Origin: Halocynthiibacter namhaensis | GTDB lineage: Bacteria; Pseudomonadota; Alphaproteobacteria; Rhodobacterales; Rhodobacteraceae | Direction of reading: 5' to 3' | Length of the DNA stretch: 64,000 bases | Assembly (NCBI RefSeq): GCF_000812685.1 | Contig: NZ_JWIF01000056.1 | Span: 310,001 to 374,000, forward strand | Part shown: positions 26,909 to 34,974 of the stretch, one piece after another | How the letters are laid out: the number at the start of each line of letters is the position of its first letter | How positions within the stretch are numbered: the stretch's first letter is position 1 | Notes under the pieces: model-generated | The model's database searches: none | What the model saw: the letters and a program-made list of their open reading frames with translations, nothing else | What the model was told of the DNA's origin: nothing | Program-made: the position numbers and the translations under genes

Positions 26909-27763
26909 TTAGATCGCGTTAAAAGCGCCACGCAGCAATTGCGCCATAGCTTCGCACACCGGCCCACGGTCAACCTCAGTCACGTATAGGTTGATCTTGG
27001 TGCTTTCCAATTCAGGAAGCGCGCCCCCGTGTTCGATTGGTACCATCCGTGGTCCATGCATGCCTTCAATGACAGTGTGCACGGCCAGATCGGCGTTTAC
27101 CGAAGCTTCTATAGTGCGCGAACTTTCACTTTCGACGGCCATTTCCCACGGGATGTCAATGTTGTCCAAAGCCCGTTGGGCACCTTGCCGAAAGATACAA
27201 TTGTGTTCAAACGCCAGTCGAAGGGGGCGGGCTTTCCATGCTTGGCCGTCTGGCGCACCGACCCAAACAAGTGGACGTTCCGCCAAAACCTCGGCACCAT
27301 TACCGGCGGAATTCTCGGTCGTGAGGATGATGTCACATTCACCTTGTGCAAACAGAGATCGCAGTCGGGTGGTGTAGGATGACACCAGCTGCACTTTCAT
27401 ACGGGGGTAAGCTTTGTTGAATTGCTGCAAAACCGTTGGGATGCCCGGGTAGACAATATCATGTGGGACACCGAGCGTGAATTCGCCCTCATAAGAGGTG
27501 TGGGTTAACTTTCCATATACTTCGTCATTCAGGGATAGCATGCGGCGCGCATAGCTAAGAAGCTGTTCCCCAGAAGCAGTGAGCCCAATTTGGCGCGCGG
27601 ACCGATCCAGCAACGCAACATTCATGGATTCCTCAAGGCGTTTCAATTGCATGGACACCGCGGATTGCGTGAGATGAAGAAAACCTGCGGCCTTGGTGAC
27701 GCCACCGGCATCTGCAACGGCCACGAAGCTGCGCAATGCGGTCAGATCCAAATTTCTCGACAT
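26909..27763 (-). CDS. LysR-family transcriptional regulator
   Basis: A 284-residue regulator with an N-terminal winged helix (LTALRSFVAVADAGGVTKAA, then HLTQSAVSMQLKRLE) and a LysR substrate-binding domain from about residue 90. The ATG at 27763 has AAGGA seven bases upstream; an earlier frame start adds residues outside the family pattern. It diverges from the DUF1127 gene across a 124-base region with repeated GAAACATGAA and two inverted repeats, and such regulators usually control the divergent neighbour. The effector is unknown. Confidence 0.93.
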   Translation of the reverse strand: MSRNLDLTALRSFVAVADAGGVTKAAGFLHLTQSAVSMQLKRLEESMNVALLDRSARQIGLTASGEQLLSYARRMLSLNDEVYGKLTHTSYEGEFTLGVPHDIVYPGIPTVLQQFNKAYPRMKVQLVSSYTTRLRSLFAQGECDIILTTENSAGNGAEVLAERPLVWVGAPDGQAWKARPLRLAFEHNCIFRQGAQRALDNIDIPWEMAVESESSRTIEASVNADLAVHTVIEGMHGPRMVPIEHGGALPELESTKINLYVTEVDRGPVCEAMAQLLRGAFNAI

Positions 27764-27809
27764 ATCACAATCCTTGATGTATCTCGCCAAAAACATTCAT
27801 TTTCAATGT

Positions 27810-27876
27810 GAAACATGAAATGCAATATACATCAAGTGATTTGATGAAACGAAGCAATAGCTTCACGAAACATGAA
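27810..27876. promoter_or_regulatory. Repeat-rich divergent control region between LysR and DUF1127 genes
   Basis: GAAACATGAA occurs at 27810-27819 and again at 27867-27876. Between them lie CATCAA-N5-TTGATG (27830-27846) and GAAGC-AATA-GCTTC (27851-27864). This density of symmetry between a LysR gene and its divergent neighbour suggests the regulator's binding sites and the two promoters. Confidence 0.5.
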
Positions 27877-27887
27877 TGGAACGGATA

Positions 27888-28103
27888 ATGACCAACGCAA
27901 CTGTAACTGCCGTGACTTCTTACGCAGATTTTGCGGCCTATGCGAATGCACGCCCCCAGGCCCCATCGATTTTTGCGCGTTTCGCGAAAATGACTTCTAT
28001 CATGCGCCAGCGCCGTGCCTTGGCGCGCCTTGATGATCATCTTCTGGAAGACATCGGTGTATCAGCGCGCAACGCAAGCGTTGAAGCGCATCGCTTGTTC
28101 TGA
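27888..28103 (+). CDS. DUF1127 (YjiS-like) small protein
   Basis: A 71-residue protein with the DUF1127 block near its C-terminus (RALARLDDHLLEDIGVSARN). DUF1127 proteins are short, arginine-rich and abundant in alphaproteobacteria; some affect RNA turnover or phosphate and carbon uptake. The ATG at 27888 has GGA about nine bases upstream. A clear terminator follows at 28162, so it is transcribed alone, and the divergent LysR gene may control it. Confidence 0.88.
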   Translation: MTNATVTAVTSYADFAAYANARPQAPSIFARFAKMTSIMRQRRALARLDDHLLEDIGVSARNASVEAHRLF

Positions 28104-28161
28104 TTTGCAGCAAAAATAGCTACAATCGGCCTGATCTAGGTCGGAAAACCTTGAAAACACC

Positions 28162-28199
28162 GCCGCCTTCACCGATATTAACGGGGAGGCGGCTTTCTT
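28162..28199 (+). terminator. Rho-independent terminator after the DUF1127 gene
   Basis: GCCGCCT and AGGCGGC form a seven-bp stem around an 18-base loop and are followed by TTTCTTTT. It lies 58 bases beyond the DUF1127 stop and just before the next ribosome-binding site. Confidence 0.75.
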
Positions 28200-28233
28200 T
28201 TGTCCGCATGTATTTCTTAATTCGGAGGCCAAC

Positions 28234-29013
28234 ATGGCTACCTATCACCAGTCCGACGCCCGCGTCGGTGCACGCGCAGCTGACATTGACGCAGGCCTAC
28301 GCGCCCATATGAATAAAGTCTATGGCACCATGTCCATCGGCATGTTGATCACAGCTTTGGCCGCTTGGGCTGTTGCAGGTCTTGCGGTCACATCTGACCC
28401 AACCGGCACGACTTACATGCTGCGCGAAGGCCAGTTTCTGACAGGATTCGGCGAAGCGATTTACGCATCCCCCCTAAAATACGCGATCATGTTTGGCCCG
28501 CTGGCCTTCTTGTTCTTTGGTTGGGGCGCTTTGATGAACCGCGCATCTTCTGCGGGCGTTCAGCTTGGCTTCTTTGTGTTTGCGTCGGTTATCGGCCTTT
28601 CCATGAGCTCGATCTTCCTTGTCTACACAGGCGGTTCCATCGTTCAAACTTTCTTGGTTACATCAATCGCATTTGGGTCACTGTCCCTCTACGGCTATGT
28701 CACCAAACGTGACCTATCCGCGATGGGTGGTTTCTTGATGATGGGTGTTGTTGGCCTGTTGATCGCAATGATCTTGAACATGTTCATGCAATCTGGCGTT
28801 CTGACGCTCGCGATTTCCGCAATTGGTGTTGTGCTGTTTGCTGGTCTGACCGCGTATTACACACAGGACATCAAAAACACATATGTTGCTCATGCAATGC
28901 ATGGCGATCAGGAATGGTTGAACAAAGCTGCGATTGATGGCGCGATGAGCCTCTATCTGGCTTTCCTCAACATGTTCCAGTTCTTGCTGATGTTCCTTGG
29001 TCAGCAGGACTAA
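28234..29013 (+). CDS. Bax inhibitor-1/YccA family membrane protein
   Basis: A 259-residue inner-membrane protein with a hydrophilic N-terminus and about seven transmembrane helices. Typical BI-1 features include GLSMSSIFLVYTG in the middle and GLTAYYTQDIKN before the last helices. Family members act as Ca2+ leak channels or as partners of the FtsH protease; the role here is unknown. GGAGG precedes the ATG, and a strong terminator follows at 29037. Confidence 0.93.
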   Translation: MATYHQSDARVGARAADIDAGLRAHMNKVYGTMSIGMLITALAAWAVAGLAVTSDPTGTTYMLREGQFLTGFGEAIYASPLKYAIMFGPLAFLFFGWGALMNRASSAGVQLGFFVFASVIGLSMSSIFLVYTGGSIVQTFLVTSIAFGSLSLYGYVTKRDLSAMGGFLMMGVVGLLIAMILNMFMQSGVLTLAISAIGVVLFAGLTAYYTQDIKNTYVAHAMHGDQEWLNKAAIDGAMSLYLAFLNMFQFLLMFLGQQD

Positions 29014-29036
29014 CCCTAAGACCATAGAGAATTACG

Positions 29037-29065
29037 AGGCCGGTCATAAGTGATCGGCCTTTTTT
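29037..29065 (+). terminator. Rho-independent terminator after the BI-1 gene
   Basis: AGGCCG pairs with CGGCCT, extended inward with one mismatch, around a loop and followed by an unbroken T run. It lies 24 bases after the stop codon. Confidence 0.85.
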
Positions 29066-29088
29066 ATGTTTAAATTATGAGACATGTT

Positions 29089-29562
29089 ATGAATATTACC
29101 CGATTGCCCGCCGCCCAGGCGCATGAGCTTTGGCCATTGTTGTGCGTCGTGCATGATCTACATGTAGATCATCAACCCCAGCGTTATGTGGCCAATCCTG
29201 ATCGGGACCAATGTGTCACCTGGCTGAGTGAGACGCTAAAAGGACCTGATCACATTGCTTTTGTGGCGCGTGACTTAGAAGGCACCGCAATCGGATATAT
29301 TCTATGCCACAAGCGAAGTGGTGCAGATGCCCCGATGATCCCTGCACGAAACCATGGCTTGATCGAACATATTTCGGTGCTGCCTTCCCATCATCGGCAA
29401 GGAATTGGGCATGCGTTGATTGAGGTGTTGCGTGAACATTTAAAGGACGAAGGGTACACCACCATGGGTGCAATTTACGGCACGTTCAACGCGGCCTCGG
29501 CTGAGTTAATGAAATCCGCAGGTTTGCTGCCGGTGAGCAATTATGCAGAAGGGGCTGTGTGA
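29089..29562 (+). CDS. GNAT-family N-acetyltransferase
   Basis: A 157-residue acetyltransferase. The acetyl-CoA-binding motif A is HISVLPSHHRQGIGHALI (about 90-107), and NAASAELMKSAGL follows near the C-terminus. The substrate is unknown. An in-frame ATG at 29077 is an alternative start; 29089 is favoured by a weak GAGA. Its stop codon sits inside a symmetric terminator shared with the convergent acetyltransferase gene. Confidence 0.85.
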   Translation: MNITRLPAAQAHELWPLLCVVHDLHVDHQPQRYVANPDRDQCVTWLSETLKGPDHIAFVARDLEGTAIGYILCHKRSGADAPMIPARNHGLIEHISVLPSHHRQGIGHALIEVLREHLKDEGYTTMGAIYGTFNAASAELMKSAGLLPVSNYAEGAV

Positions 29563-29578
29563 AGCCACAGCCCCTTTT
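29549..29578. terminator. Bidirectional terminator overlapping a stop codon
   Basis: AAGGGGCTGTG and CACAGCCCCTT form a long perfect stem around a short loop, with T-rich ends on both sides. It contains the stop of the plus-strand acetyltransferase gene and lies nine bases beyond the stop of the convergent one. Confidence 0.8.
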
Positions 29579-29586
29579 AAGGCGTT

Positions 29587-30156
29587 TTAGAGTTGCATCT
29601 GCACCGCTGGAAAGCGGATGCCCGGCGCAAGCGGCAATTCGACCAACCCCACCCGACGAAACCCTATATCGGCATAGAAGCCTTCGGCGTTCAGCGTCGA
29701 GAGGCAATCAAATCGGGTGATACCTTCCTGTGCGGCGTGATCCAATGTGTGACGCAACAGCGCGCGCCCAATGCCGCGCCCTTGGTGGGCGTGGTGGGTC
29801 ACCACATGGCGGATATGGGCGGTGCCCGGAAATGACTTGCGCCCACCGGGGGCTTCGATGCTGTATCCGCCAGCACCCAGCAATTGTCTGCCTTCGCTTT
29901 CGGCCACGTAGTAGCGGCCAGAGCGCAACAAACGCATATTGGCGCGGGCGATTTTGGGCAAAGCAAGGGCCAAGACAGAAGGGGCATAATCCGCTGTCAA
30001 CATTTTTGGATAGCTTTGGGATAGAAGCGTATCAACCGCGTCAAAGTCCCGTTTTCGCGCAACCCGCACAATAATCGTCTGACCACTGGCGGTCTGCACG
30101 CGCGTGGCACGTGGTTGGATCGCAGTGAATTCGTTCAGCTCTGATATATGTTGCAT
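29587..30156 (-). CDS. GNAT-family N-acetyltransferase
   Basis: A 189-residue acetyltransferase with motif A in HVVTHHAHQGRGIGRALLRH (about 117-136) and LSTLNAEGFYADIGF (about 151-165) near the C-terminus. It starts with a 25-residue extension before the fold. It is unrelated in detail to the convergent acetyltransferase, so this is not a simple duplication. Substrate unknown. Confidence 0.87.
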   Translation of the reverse strand: MQHISELNEFTAIQPRATRVQTASGQTIIVRVARKRDFDAVDTLLSQSYPKMLTADYAPSVLALALPKIARANMRLLRSGRYYVAESEGRQLLGAGGYSIEAPGGRKSFPGTAHIRHVVTHHAHQGRGIGRALLRHTLDHAAQEGITRFDCLSTLNAEGFYADIGFRRVGLVELPLAPGIRFPAVQMQL

Positions 30157-30211
30157 GGTCTTCTCCGGCGGATGTCAGCTTGGGCTGTTGGGGCTGCGCG
30201 GATGTCTTAAA

Positions 30212-30245
30212 AGAAAAACCGCGCTTCCCGATGTGGGTTGCGCGG
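30212..30245 (-). terminator. Rho-independent terminator after rpmG
   Basis: On the minus strand CCGCGC and GCGCGG enclose a 15-base loop and run into TTTTTCTTTT. It lies 30 bases beyond the rpmG stop. Confidence 0.8.
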
Positions 30246-30274
30246 CTTATGTTCTGTATTCGTAGTAAAGTGGC

Positions 30275-30442
30275 TTACTTGATTTTGCCTTCTTTATACG
30301 GAACGTGTTTGCGCACAACTGGGTCGTATTTATTCATGACCATTTTTTCTGTCATGGTACGAGCATTCTTCTTAGTCACATAAAAGTGACCAGTGCCCGC
30401 AGACGAGTTGAGACGGATTTTAATTGTGGTCGGCTTCGCCAT
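30275..30442 (-). CDS. rpmG: 50S ribosomal protein L33
   Basis: A 55-residue basic protein starting [20 protein letters not shown], with [14 protein letters not shown] and the end [17 protein letters not shown], the normal L33 sequence. It has none of the zinc-binding cysteines seen in the C+ form of L33. A GGAGAAG-like site precedes the ATG, and the terminator at 30212 closes the unit, so it is monocistronic. Confidence 0.95.
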   Translation of the reverse strand: MAKPTTIKIRLNSSAGTGHFYVTKKNARTMTEKMVMNKYDPVVRKHVPYKEGKIK

Positions 30443-30622
30443 GGGTCTTCTCCAGTCAACGGGGCGGCAGGGATATAGTCCATCCGCCCGTGAAATTCTT
30501 GAAGCCTGCTTGTAGCGTGCTCATGCCCCAAGTCAACCACTTCACACAAGGATTCTACCCCAATCGTGAAAATCATGCAAAATTGTGCTATGCTGAGGTG
30601 TGTAATAGGTGCGGAGGTTGTG

Positions 30623-31102
30623 ATGAAACATCAAGAAGGCGGATGTTTATGTGGGGAATGCCGGTATTTGGTTACAGCCCCGCCTCTGCGAGTCACCACA
30701 TGTCATTGCCGATTCTGTCAAAGAAGCACGGGCAGCGCCTATATGGTAGAACCGATTTTCACACATAACAGTTTCAACCTCACGGCGGGACAGCCGAAGA
30801 TTTGGGAACATCTTTCCGCTGGATCGGGTAAGCATGTTTGGCTGCATTTCTGCCCAGATTGTGGTGGACGCTTGTATTTGGGGTTTGAGCGCTTCGATCA
30901 GGTCATAGGTGTTTTCACGGGCAGTTTTGACGACCCCGATTGGTTTGAGATCGCGCCGGAAAATTCGAAGCAGATCTTTTTGTCAACAGCACGTCATGGA
31001 ACGATAATTCCCCCGCATATCGAAACCTATGCTGAACATGTTACGGATCGGGCTGGCAACCCTCAGCCCGTGACGGTCTTTGATGCGGCGCGCCGGATTT
31101 AA
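30623..31102 (+). CDS. GFA-family zinc-binding protein
   Basis: A 159-residue protein with the Gfa-fold cysteine pattern: GGCLCGECRY near 6-15, TTCHCRFCQRSTG near 25-37 and FCPDCGGRLYL near 74. The family was named for S-hydroxymethylglutathione formation from formaldehyde, but most members have no known activity. The ATG at 30623 has GGAGG six bases upstream. rnpB lies downstream on the opposite strand. Confidence 0.9.
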   Translation: MKHQEGGCLCGECRYLVTAPPLRVTTCHCRFCQRSTGSAYMVEPIFTHNSFNLTAGQPKIWEHLSAGSGKHVWLHFCPDCGGRLYLGFERFDQVIGVFTGSFDDPDWFEIAPENSKQIFLSTARHGTIIPPHIETYAEHVTDRAGNPQPVTVFDAARRI

Positions 31103-31232
31103 TGCCGAACTTGAAATTCGCAACCAAGGGCTCCCGCCAAGTTTGCATTCTGACGAATGAAACCTGTTGGGCCGGGCACGCTTCGCGTGCGGCGCAAGAC
31201 CCAAAGTCATGTCAAAAGTGGGCGGGGGGATT

Positions 31233-31635
31233 GCGTGGATGGCCTGTAAGCCGGATTTTGTCCCGAGGGCCGAGGCCCCCATAGATGATCATTCTTCTTT
31301 GTCCGCTGTTACCAACGCACTATAGCTGCCAACCCGAACCTGCTAAGAAGAAGCATTCCCGCGACTTGCGTCGCACGCGGTTCCTATTTGGCATTGCTCC
31401 CGGTGGGGCTTGCCGTGCCGTTCTTGTTGCCAAGATCGCGGTGAGCTCTTACCTCACCGTTTCACCCTTACCTGCGCTGGTATCGGTTGCCCGACCTTAC
31501 ACGCTGGCGGTTTCTTTTCTGTGGCGCTTTCCCTCAGGTTACCCTGGCCGGGCGTTACCCGGCACCGTTGCTTTCTGGAGTCCGGACTTTCCTCGCGGCC
31601 ATAAAGACCCCGCGACCATCCGGCCATCCACGCAG
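31233..31635 (-). ncRNA. rnpB: RNase P RNA (M1-type, bacterial class A)
   Basis: The catalytic RNA of RNase P, which trims the 5' leader of tRNA precursors. On the minus strand it opens with CGTGGATGGCC, which pairs with GGCCATCCACG at the 3' end to form P1. Conserved elements follow: GAGGAAAGTCCGGACTCC near the 5' end, CAGGGTAACCTGAGG-type P10-P12 sequence, and near the 3' end GACAAAATCCGGCTTACA, the universal J2/4 and P4 strand. Length is about 403 bases, normal for alphaproteobacteria. Ends are set from P1 pairing and could be off by a few bases. Confidence 0.96.
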
Positions 31636-31642
31636 GGCTGAT

Positions 31643-32371
31643 TTAGGCGTCCCCAGCTGGCGGGTCAATAGGGTATCTCGCGACGAGGGATGCCAGTATT
31701 GCGACGTCTTGTTTGGCCAAGGGGCCGCTTGCATTGGGTCGAAAGCGCAAACGAAAGGCATTGAGGATATCATCTTGGGCGGCGTCGTTTGGATAGCCGA
31801 AGCAGGTCGCCAGATTGGGAAAGCTGCTCAAGGGTGTATTTGTGGGCGCATCAGTCGGCCAGACAGACAGATGTTTGTGCGCAAGACGTTTCCAATCGAA
31901 TCGCGACCCAGGATCAGATTTACGACCTGGCGCCATATCGCTATGCCCGATCACACGTTCTGGTGCGATATCATGACGGCGTAAAATATCCGCAAGCAGG
32001 GTTTCCAATGCGGCCATCTGTGGTTCAGGGAAAGGATGAAAGCCGGTGTTGGCCAGTTCAATGCCAATAGAGTGGGAATTGACGTCGGTCACATTGCCCC
32101 ATGACCCGCGACCTGCATGCCAGGCGCGTGCCATCTCATCGACCAACTGGTGAATATCGCCGTTTTCAGCAATCAGATAATGTGCGGAAACTTCGAACTG
32201 CGGATCACAAAGACGTTCAGCGGCGGCTTCACAGCTTTCCATCGCAGTATAATGTAGAACAACCATGTCAGGCCGGTCTGTACCGCGGCGCTCTGTGAAA
32301 TTGGGCGAGCGCCAGCGGTGACTTATGGGCAATTGCACGGGACTGTCCACCGGGCCGTCTGGGTCGTGCAT
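31643..32371 (-). CDS. N-acetylmuramoyl-L-alanine amidase, AmpD/amidase_2 type
   Basis: A zinc amidase that splits the lactyl-peptide bond of (anhydro)muropeptides in recycling. Motifs are VVLHYTAM with the first zinc histidine, the HYLIAENGDIHQLVDE block, SIGIELAN, and VIGHSDMAPGRKSDPG with the second histidine and the catalytic lysine. The ATG at 32371 gives 242 residues and no signal peptide, favouring a cytoplasmic AmpD role; an ATG at 32404 would overlap the preceding gene further. The stop is only eight bases from the rnpB 5' end, so both lie on the same strand and could be read together. Confidence 0.88.
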   Translation of the reverse strand: MHDPDGPVDSPVQLPISHRWRSPNFTERRGTDRPDMVVLHYTAMESCEAAAERLCDPQFEVSAHYLIAENGDIHQLVDEMARAWHAGRGSWGNVTDVNSHSIGIELANTGFHPFPEPQMAALETLLADILRRHDIAPERVIGHSDMAPGRKSDPGSRFDWKRLAHKHLSVWPTDAPTNTPLSSFPNLATCFGYPNDAAQDDILNAFRLRFRPNASGPLAKQDVAILASLVARYPIDPPAGDA

Positions 32372-32375
32372 CAGA

Positions 32376-33062
32376 TCAATTGCCTGATGCGGCCCGGCGT
32401 GCATTGCGGAAGGGGGATGGATCCCACGAACAGGCAAAGCCGTCACCATCTGGGTCAACACCAGTACGGTCACGGTTTGGACCACCGGCCTTCAAGAATG
32501 CTTCCTGCGCCTGATCAGGTGACGCGAATTTTGCACAGTTCCGGCTGAAGCGATTTCCCGAAAGAATGTTGGTCCGCGAATGCAGCTGTTCGCCAACAGA
32601 GTTTGTCGTGGACAAAGCAAAAGCAACAATATTGGGGCCTGAGCCGCCGGAACGCGTAGGCACAGCAGTTGGTTGAATGATCTCGTAGCGGCTGCGATTG
32701 TTGGCGATGCGTTGTGCATCACTTTCAATGGTTTCGCGGCCCGAGACTGCGGTGAAATCTTGTTCATCGGAAATCGTGGCGTTGTTGGGATTGCCAACAA
32801 TGGCCGCCCCATCTTCGACGGCACGATCTGCATTCGCCAAAAGCTCGGCCGTTGACAAATCAGCGGCTGGCGCTGGTGTGATGGATGGTGCCACTGTTTC
32901 ACCGCGCAATTCTGCGGCGCGACGTAGACGTTCTTGTTCGTAATCCGAATAACTGCCAAATCCGACGCCTGTATCGTAATTGCCAGAATTTGTGTTTTCC
33001 GCGCAACCAGCCACCAAGGCTGCGGCGCAAAGAACTAATAGCGCTGATCGCTTGAACTGCAT
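32376..33062 (-). CDS. Lipoprotein with C-terminal excalibur calcium-binding domain
   Basis: A 228-residue exported protein. The signal peptide ends in the lipobox LVAGC with Cys20 as the lipidated residue. A low-complexity, Ala/Thr/Ser-rich middle follows, then the excalibur domain: NCAKFASPDQAQEAFLKAGG and DPDGDGFACSW, a calcium-binding loop with paired cysteines. Excalibur domains occur in surface proteins and nucleases; the role here is unknown. The amidase start lies a few bases beyond its stop. Confidence 0.88.
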   Translation of the reverse strand: MQFKRSALLVLCAAALVAGCAENTNSGNYDTGVGFGSYSDYEQERLRRAAELRGETVAPSITPAPAADLSTAELLANADRAVEDGAAIVGNPNNATISDEQDFTAVSGRETIESDAQRIANNRSRYEIIQPTAVPTRSGGSGPNIVAFALSTTNSVGEQLHSRTNILSGNRFSRNCAKFASPDQAQEAFLKAGGPNRDRTGVDPDGDGFACSWDPSPFRNARRAASGN

Positions 33063-33102
33063 TTAACACTCACCTTTATTGTTCACCTATAATTAGGTGC
33101 TT

Positions 33103-34590
33103 TTACCACCATTTGGCGGGCTTGGAAACGAAACCAGCGGCCTGTTCCAGTACGGCGGCGGAATTCAGCAGATCGCCTTCTTCCCACGGACGTCCGATTA
33201 GCTGCAAACCCAATGGAAGCCCTTGTTTATCGAGGCCTGCTGGCACGGCGACGCCGGGAAGGCCTGCCATGTTGACTGTGACCGTAAAGACATCATTTAG
33301 ATACATTTGCACGGGATCAGCGTTCTTCATCTCGCCCAAGCCAAAGGCGGCGGATGGTGTGGCCGGGGTCAAAATGGCATCTACACCGGCATTAAAGACG
33401 TTCTCAAAATCCTGTTTGATCAGGGTGCGAACGCGGCGTGCGCGGTTGTAATAGGCGTCATAGAAACCAGCGGACAGCACATAGGTGCCGATCATCACAC
33501 GACGTTGAACCTCAGCACCGAAACCTTCGGCGCGGGTCTTTTCGTACATGTCATCAATCGCGTCGCCTGCACCCAAAGTTGCGCGGTGGCCGTAACGCAC
33601 ACCATCATAACGCGCGAGGTTTGAAGACGCTTCCGCAGGCGCGATTACATAATAAGCGGCAAGCGCGTATTTTGTGTGCGGCAGGGAAATGTCGACGATC
33701 TCAGCGCCAGCATCTTTCAGCATTGCGCGGCCATCGGCCCAAAGCGCTTCGATCTCGGCGGGCATGCCATCCATGTGATATTCTTTTGGAATACCGATTT
33801 TCTTGCCGCGAATGTCACCGGTGATCGCCGCTTCAAAATCAGGCACTGCCAGATCGGCGCTTGTGCTGTCTTTTGGATCAAAACCACACATCGCCTGCAA
33901 CATAATCGCAGAATCACGCACGGTTTTGGTCATTGGACCCGCTTGATCAAGGCTGGACGCAAAGGCAACAACGCCCCAACGTGAACAGCGACCATAGGTG
34001 GGTTTGATGCCTGTGATGCCAGTGAAAGCAGCGGGTTGACGGATGGAACCACCCGTGTCTGTGCCGGTCGCAGCCAAGCAGAGATCAGCAGCAACAGCGG
34101 AAGCGGACCCACCGGACGAGCCGCCAGGCGTGATCTTCGCGTCTGAACCTTCACGACGCCATGGGTTCACAGCGTCGCCATAAATAGAGGTCTCGTTTGA
34201 GGACCCCATGGCGAATTCATCCATGTTCAACTTGCCAAGCATTACAGCGCCCGCGTCAAACAGCTGGCTGGTGATTGTGCTTTCGTATTCTGGTTTGAAG
34301 CCTTCCAAAATGCGCGAAGCGGCTTGGCTTGGCACACCTTTGGTGCAGAATAAATCTTTGATACCCAAAGGAATTCCGCACATGTTAGGTGCATCACCGG
34401 CCTTGATGCGTGTGTCCGCAGCCGCAGCCTGTTCACGCGCCATATCAGCGGTGCCATGTACAAATGCGTTCAGCGCAGATGCGCCGTCGATTTCTGTCAG
34501 GCAAGCTTCGGTGATTTCGGCAGATGTGAAATCACCTTTGCGCATACCGTCACGTGCGTCGGCGATGGTCAGTTTGTTCAGATCAGTCAT
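33103..34590 (-). CDS. gatA: Asp-tRNA(Asn)/Glu-tRNA(Gln) amidotransferase subunit A
   Basis: GatA is the amidase that releases ammonia from glutamine for tRNA-dependent Gln/Asn synthesis. The 495-residue protein has the amidase signature: lysine in [10 protein letters not shown] (near 78), and the serines in [13 protein letters not shown] and [14 protein letters not shown] (about 155-185). Its ATG shares one base with the gatC stop (TAATG). gatB is not adjacent, as is common in alphaproteobacteria. Confidence 0.97.
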   Translation of the reverse strand: MTDLNKLTIADARDGMRKGDFTSAEITEACLTEIDGASALNAFVHGTADMAREQAAAADTRIKAGDAPNMCGIPLGIKDLFCTKGVPSQAASRILEGFKPEYESTITSQLFDAGAVMLGKLNMDEFAMGSSNETSIYGDAVNPWRREGSDAKITPGGSSGGSASAVAADLCLAATGTDTGGSIRQPAAFTGITGIKPTYGRCSRWGVVAFASSLDQAGPMTKTVRDSAIMLQAMCGFDPKDSTSADLAVPDFEAAITGDIRGKKIGIPKEYHMDGMPAEIEALWADGRAMLKDAGAEIVDISLPHTKYALAAYYVIAPAEASSNLARYDGVRYGHRATLGAGDAIDDMYEKTRAEGFGAEVQRRVMIGTYVLSAGFYDAYYNRARRVRTLIKQDFENVFNAGVDAILTPATPSAAFGLGEMKNADPVQMYLNDVFTVTVNMAGLPGVAVPAGLDKQGLPLGLQLIGRPWEEGDLLNSAAVLEQAAGFVSKPAKWW

Positions 34591-34877
34591 TATTCAACCA
34601 CCTTCGGCACAGCAAAGAACCCTTCACGCGCATCGGGCGCATTCTTCAAGACGGCGGCTTGTTGGTCGCCATCATTCACGACATCCACGCGACGCTTTAA
34701 CCGCTGCGGAGTCACAGATGTCATTGGCTCAACACCTTCAACGTCAACTTCGTTCAGTTCTTCGATAAAGCCGAGAATTGCGTTGAATTCCTGCGCCAGC
34801 GCTGGAAGTGCGTCATCTTCAACCTTGATACGGGCCAGTTTCGCCACCCGTGCGGCGGTGTCCTTGTCAATCGACAT
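34590..34877 (-). CDS. gatC: Asp-tRNA(Asn)/Glu-tRNA(Gln) amidotransferase subunit C
   Basis: A 95-residue Gat[21 protein letters not shown] near 10-29, the [20 protein letters not shown] helix, and a C-terminal [14 protein letters not shown]. It stabilises the GatAB complex. The gene is translationally coupled to gatA. Confidence 0.96.
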   Translation of the reverse strand: MSIDKDTAARVAKLARIKVEDDALPALAQEFNAILGFIEELNEVDVEGVEPMTSVTPQRLKRRVDVVNDGDQQAAVLKNAPDAREGFFAVPKVVE

Positions 34878-34974
34878 GCCAGGATTCCTGTGGATCTATT
34901 TCGTTATCCTTGCTTTAACCCGCCTGCGAGCCGCCCGCAAGCTTGCTTACAGGCGGCGCCTATTGGAAGGGCGG

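Noticed and set aside
31168-31204. TTGGG...CCCAA with inner GCACGC-TTC-GCGTGC as an rnpB terminator
   Set aside because: No T run follows on the minus strand, and the outer pairs are short; left unassigned.
31102-31284. Plus-strand 60-codon frame after the GFA-family gene
   Set aside because: It runs into the 3' end of rnpB on the other strand and has no ribosome-binding site of its own.
31285-31984. Plus-strand frames of up to 165 codons over rnpB and the amidase gene
   Set aside because: They are antisense to the RNase P RNA and to the amidase, both firmly identified.
34920-34956. CCGCCTG/CAGGCGG hairpin between the receptor-like gene and gatC as a terminator
   Set aside because: The arms are only seven bases around a 23-base loop with no T tract, so it is not a convincing terminator.
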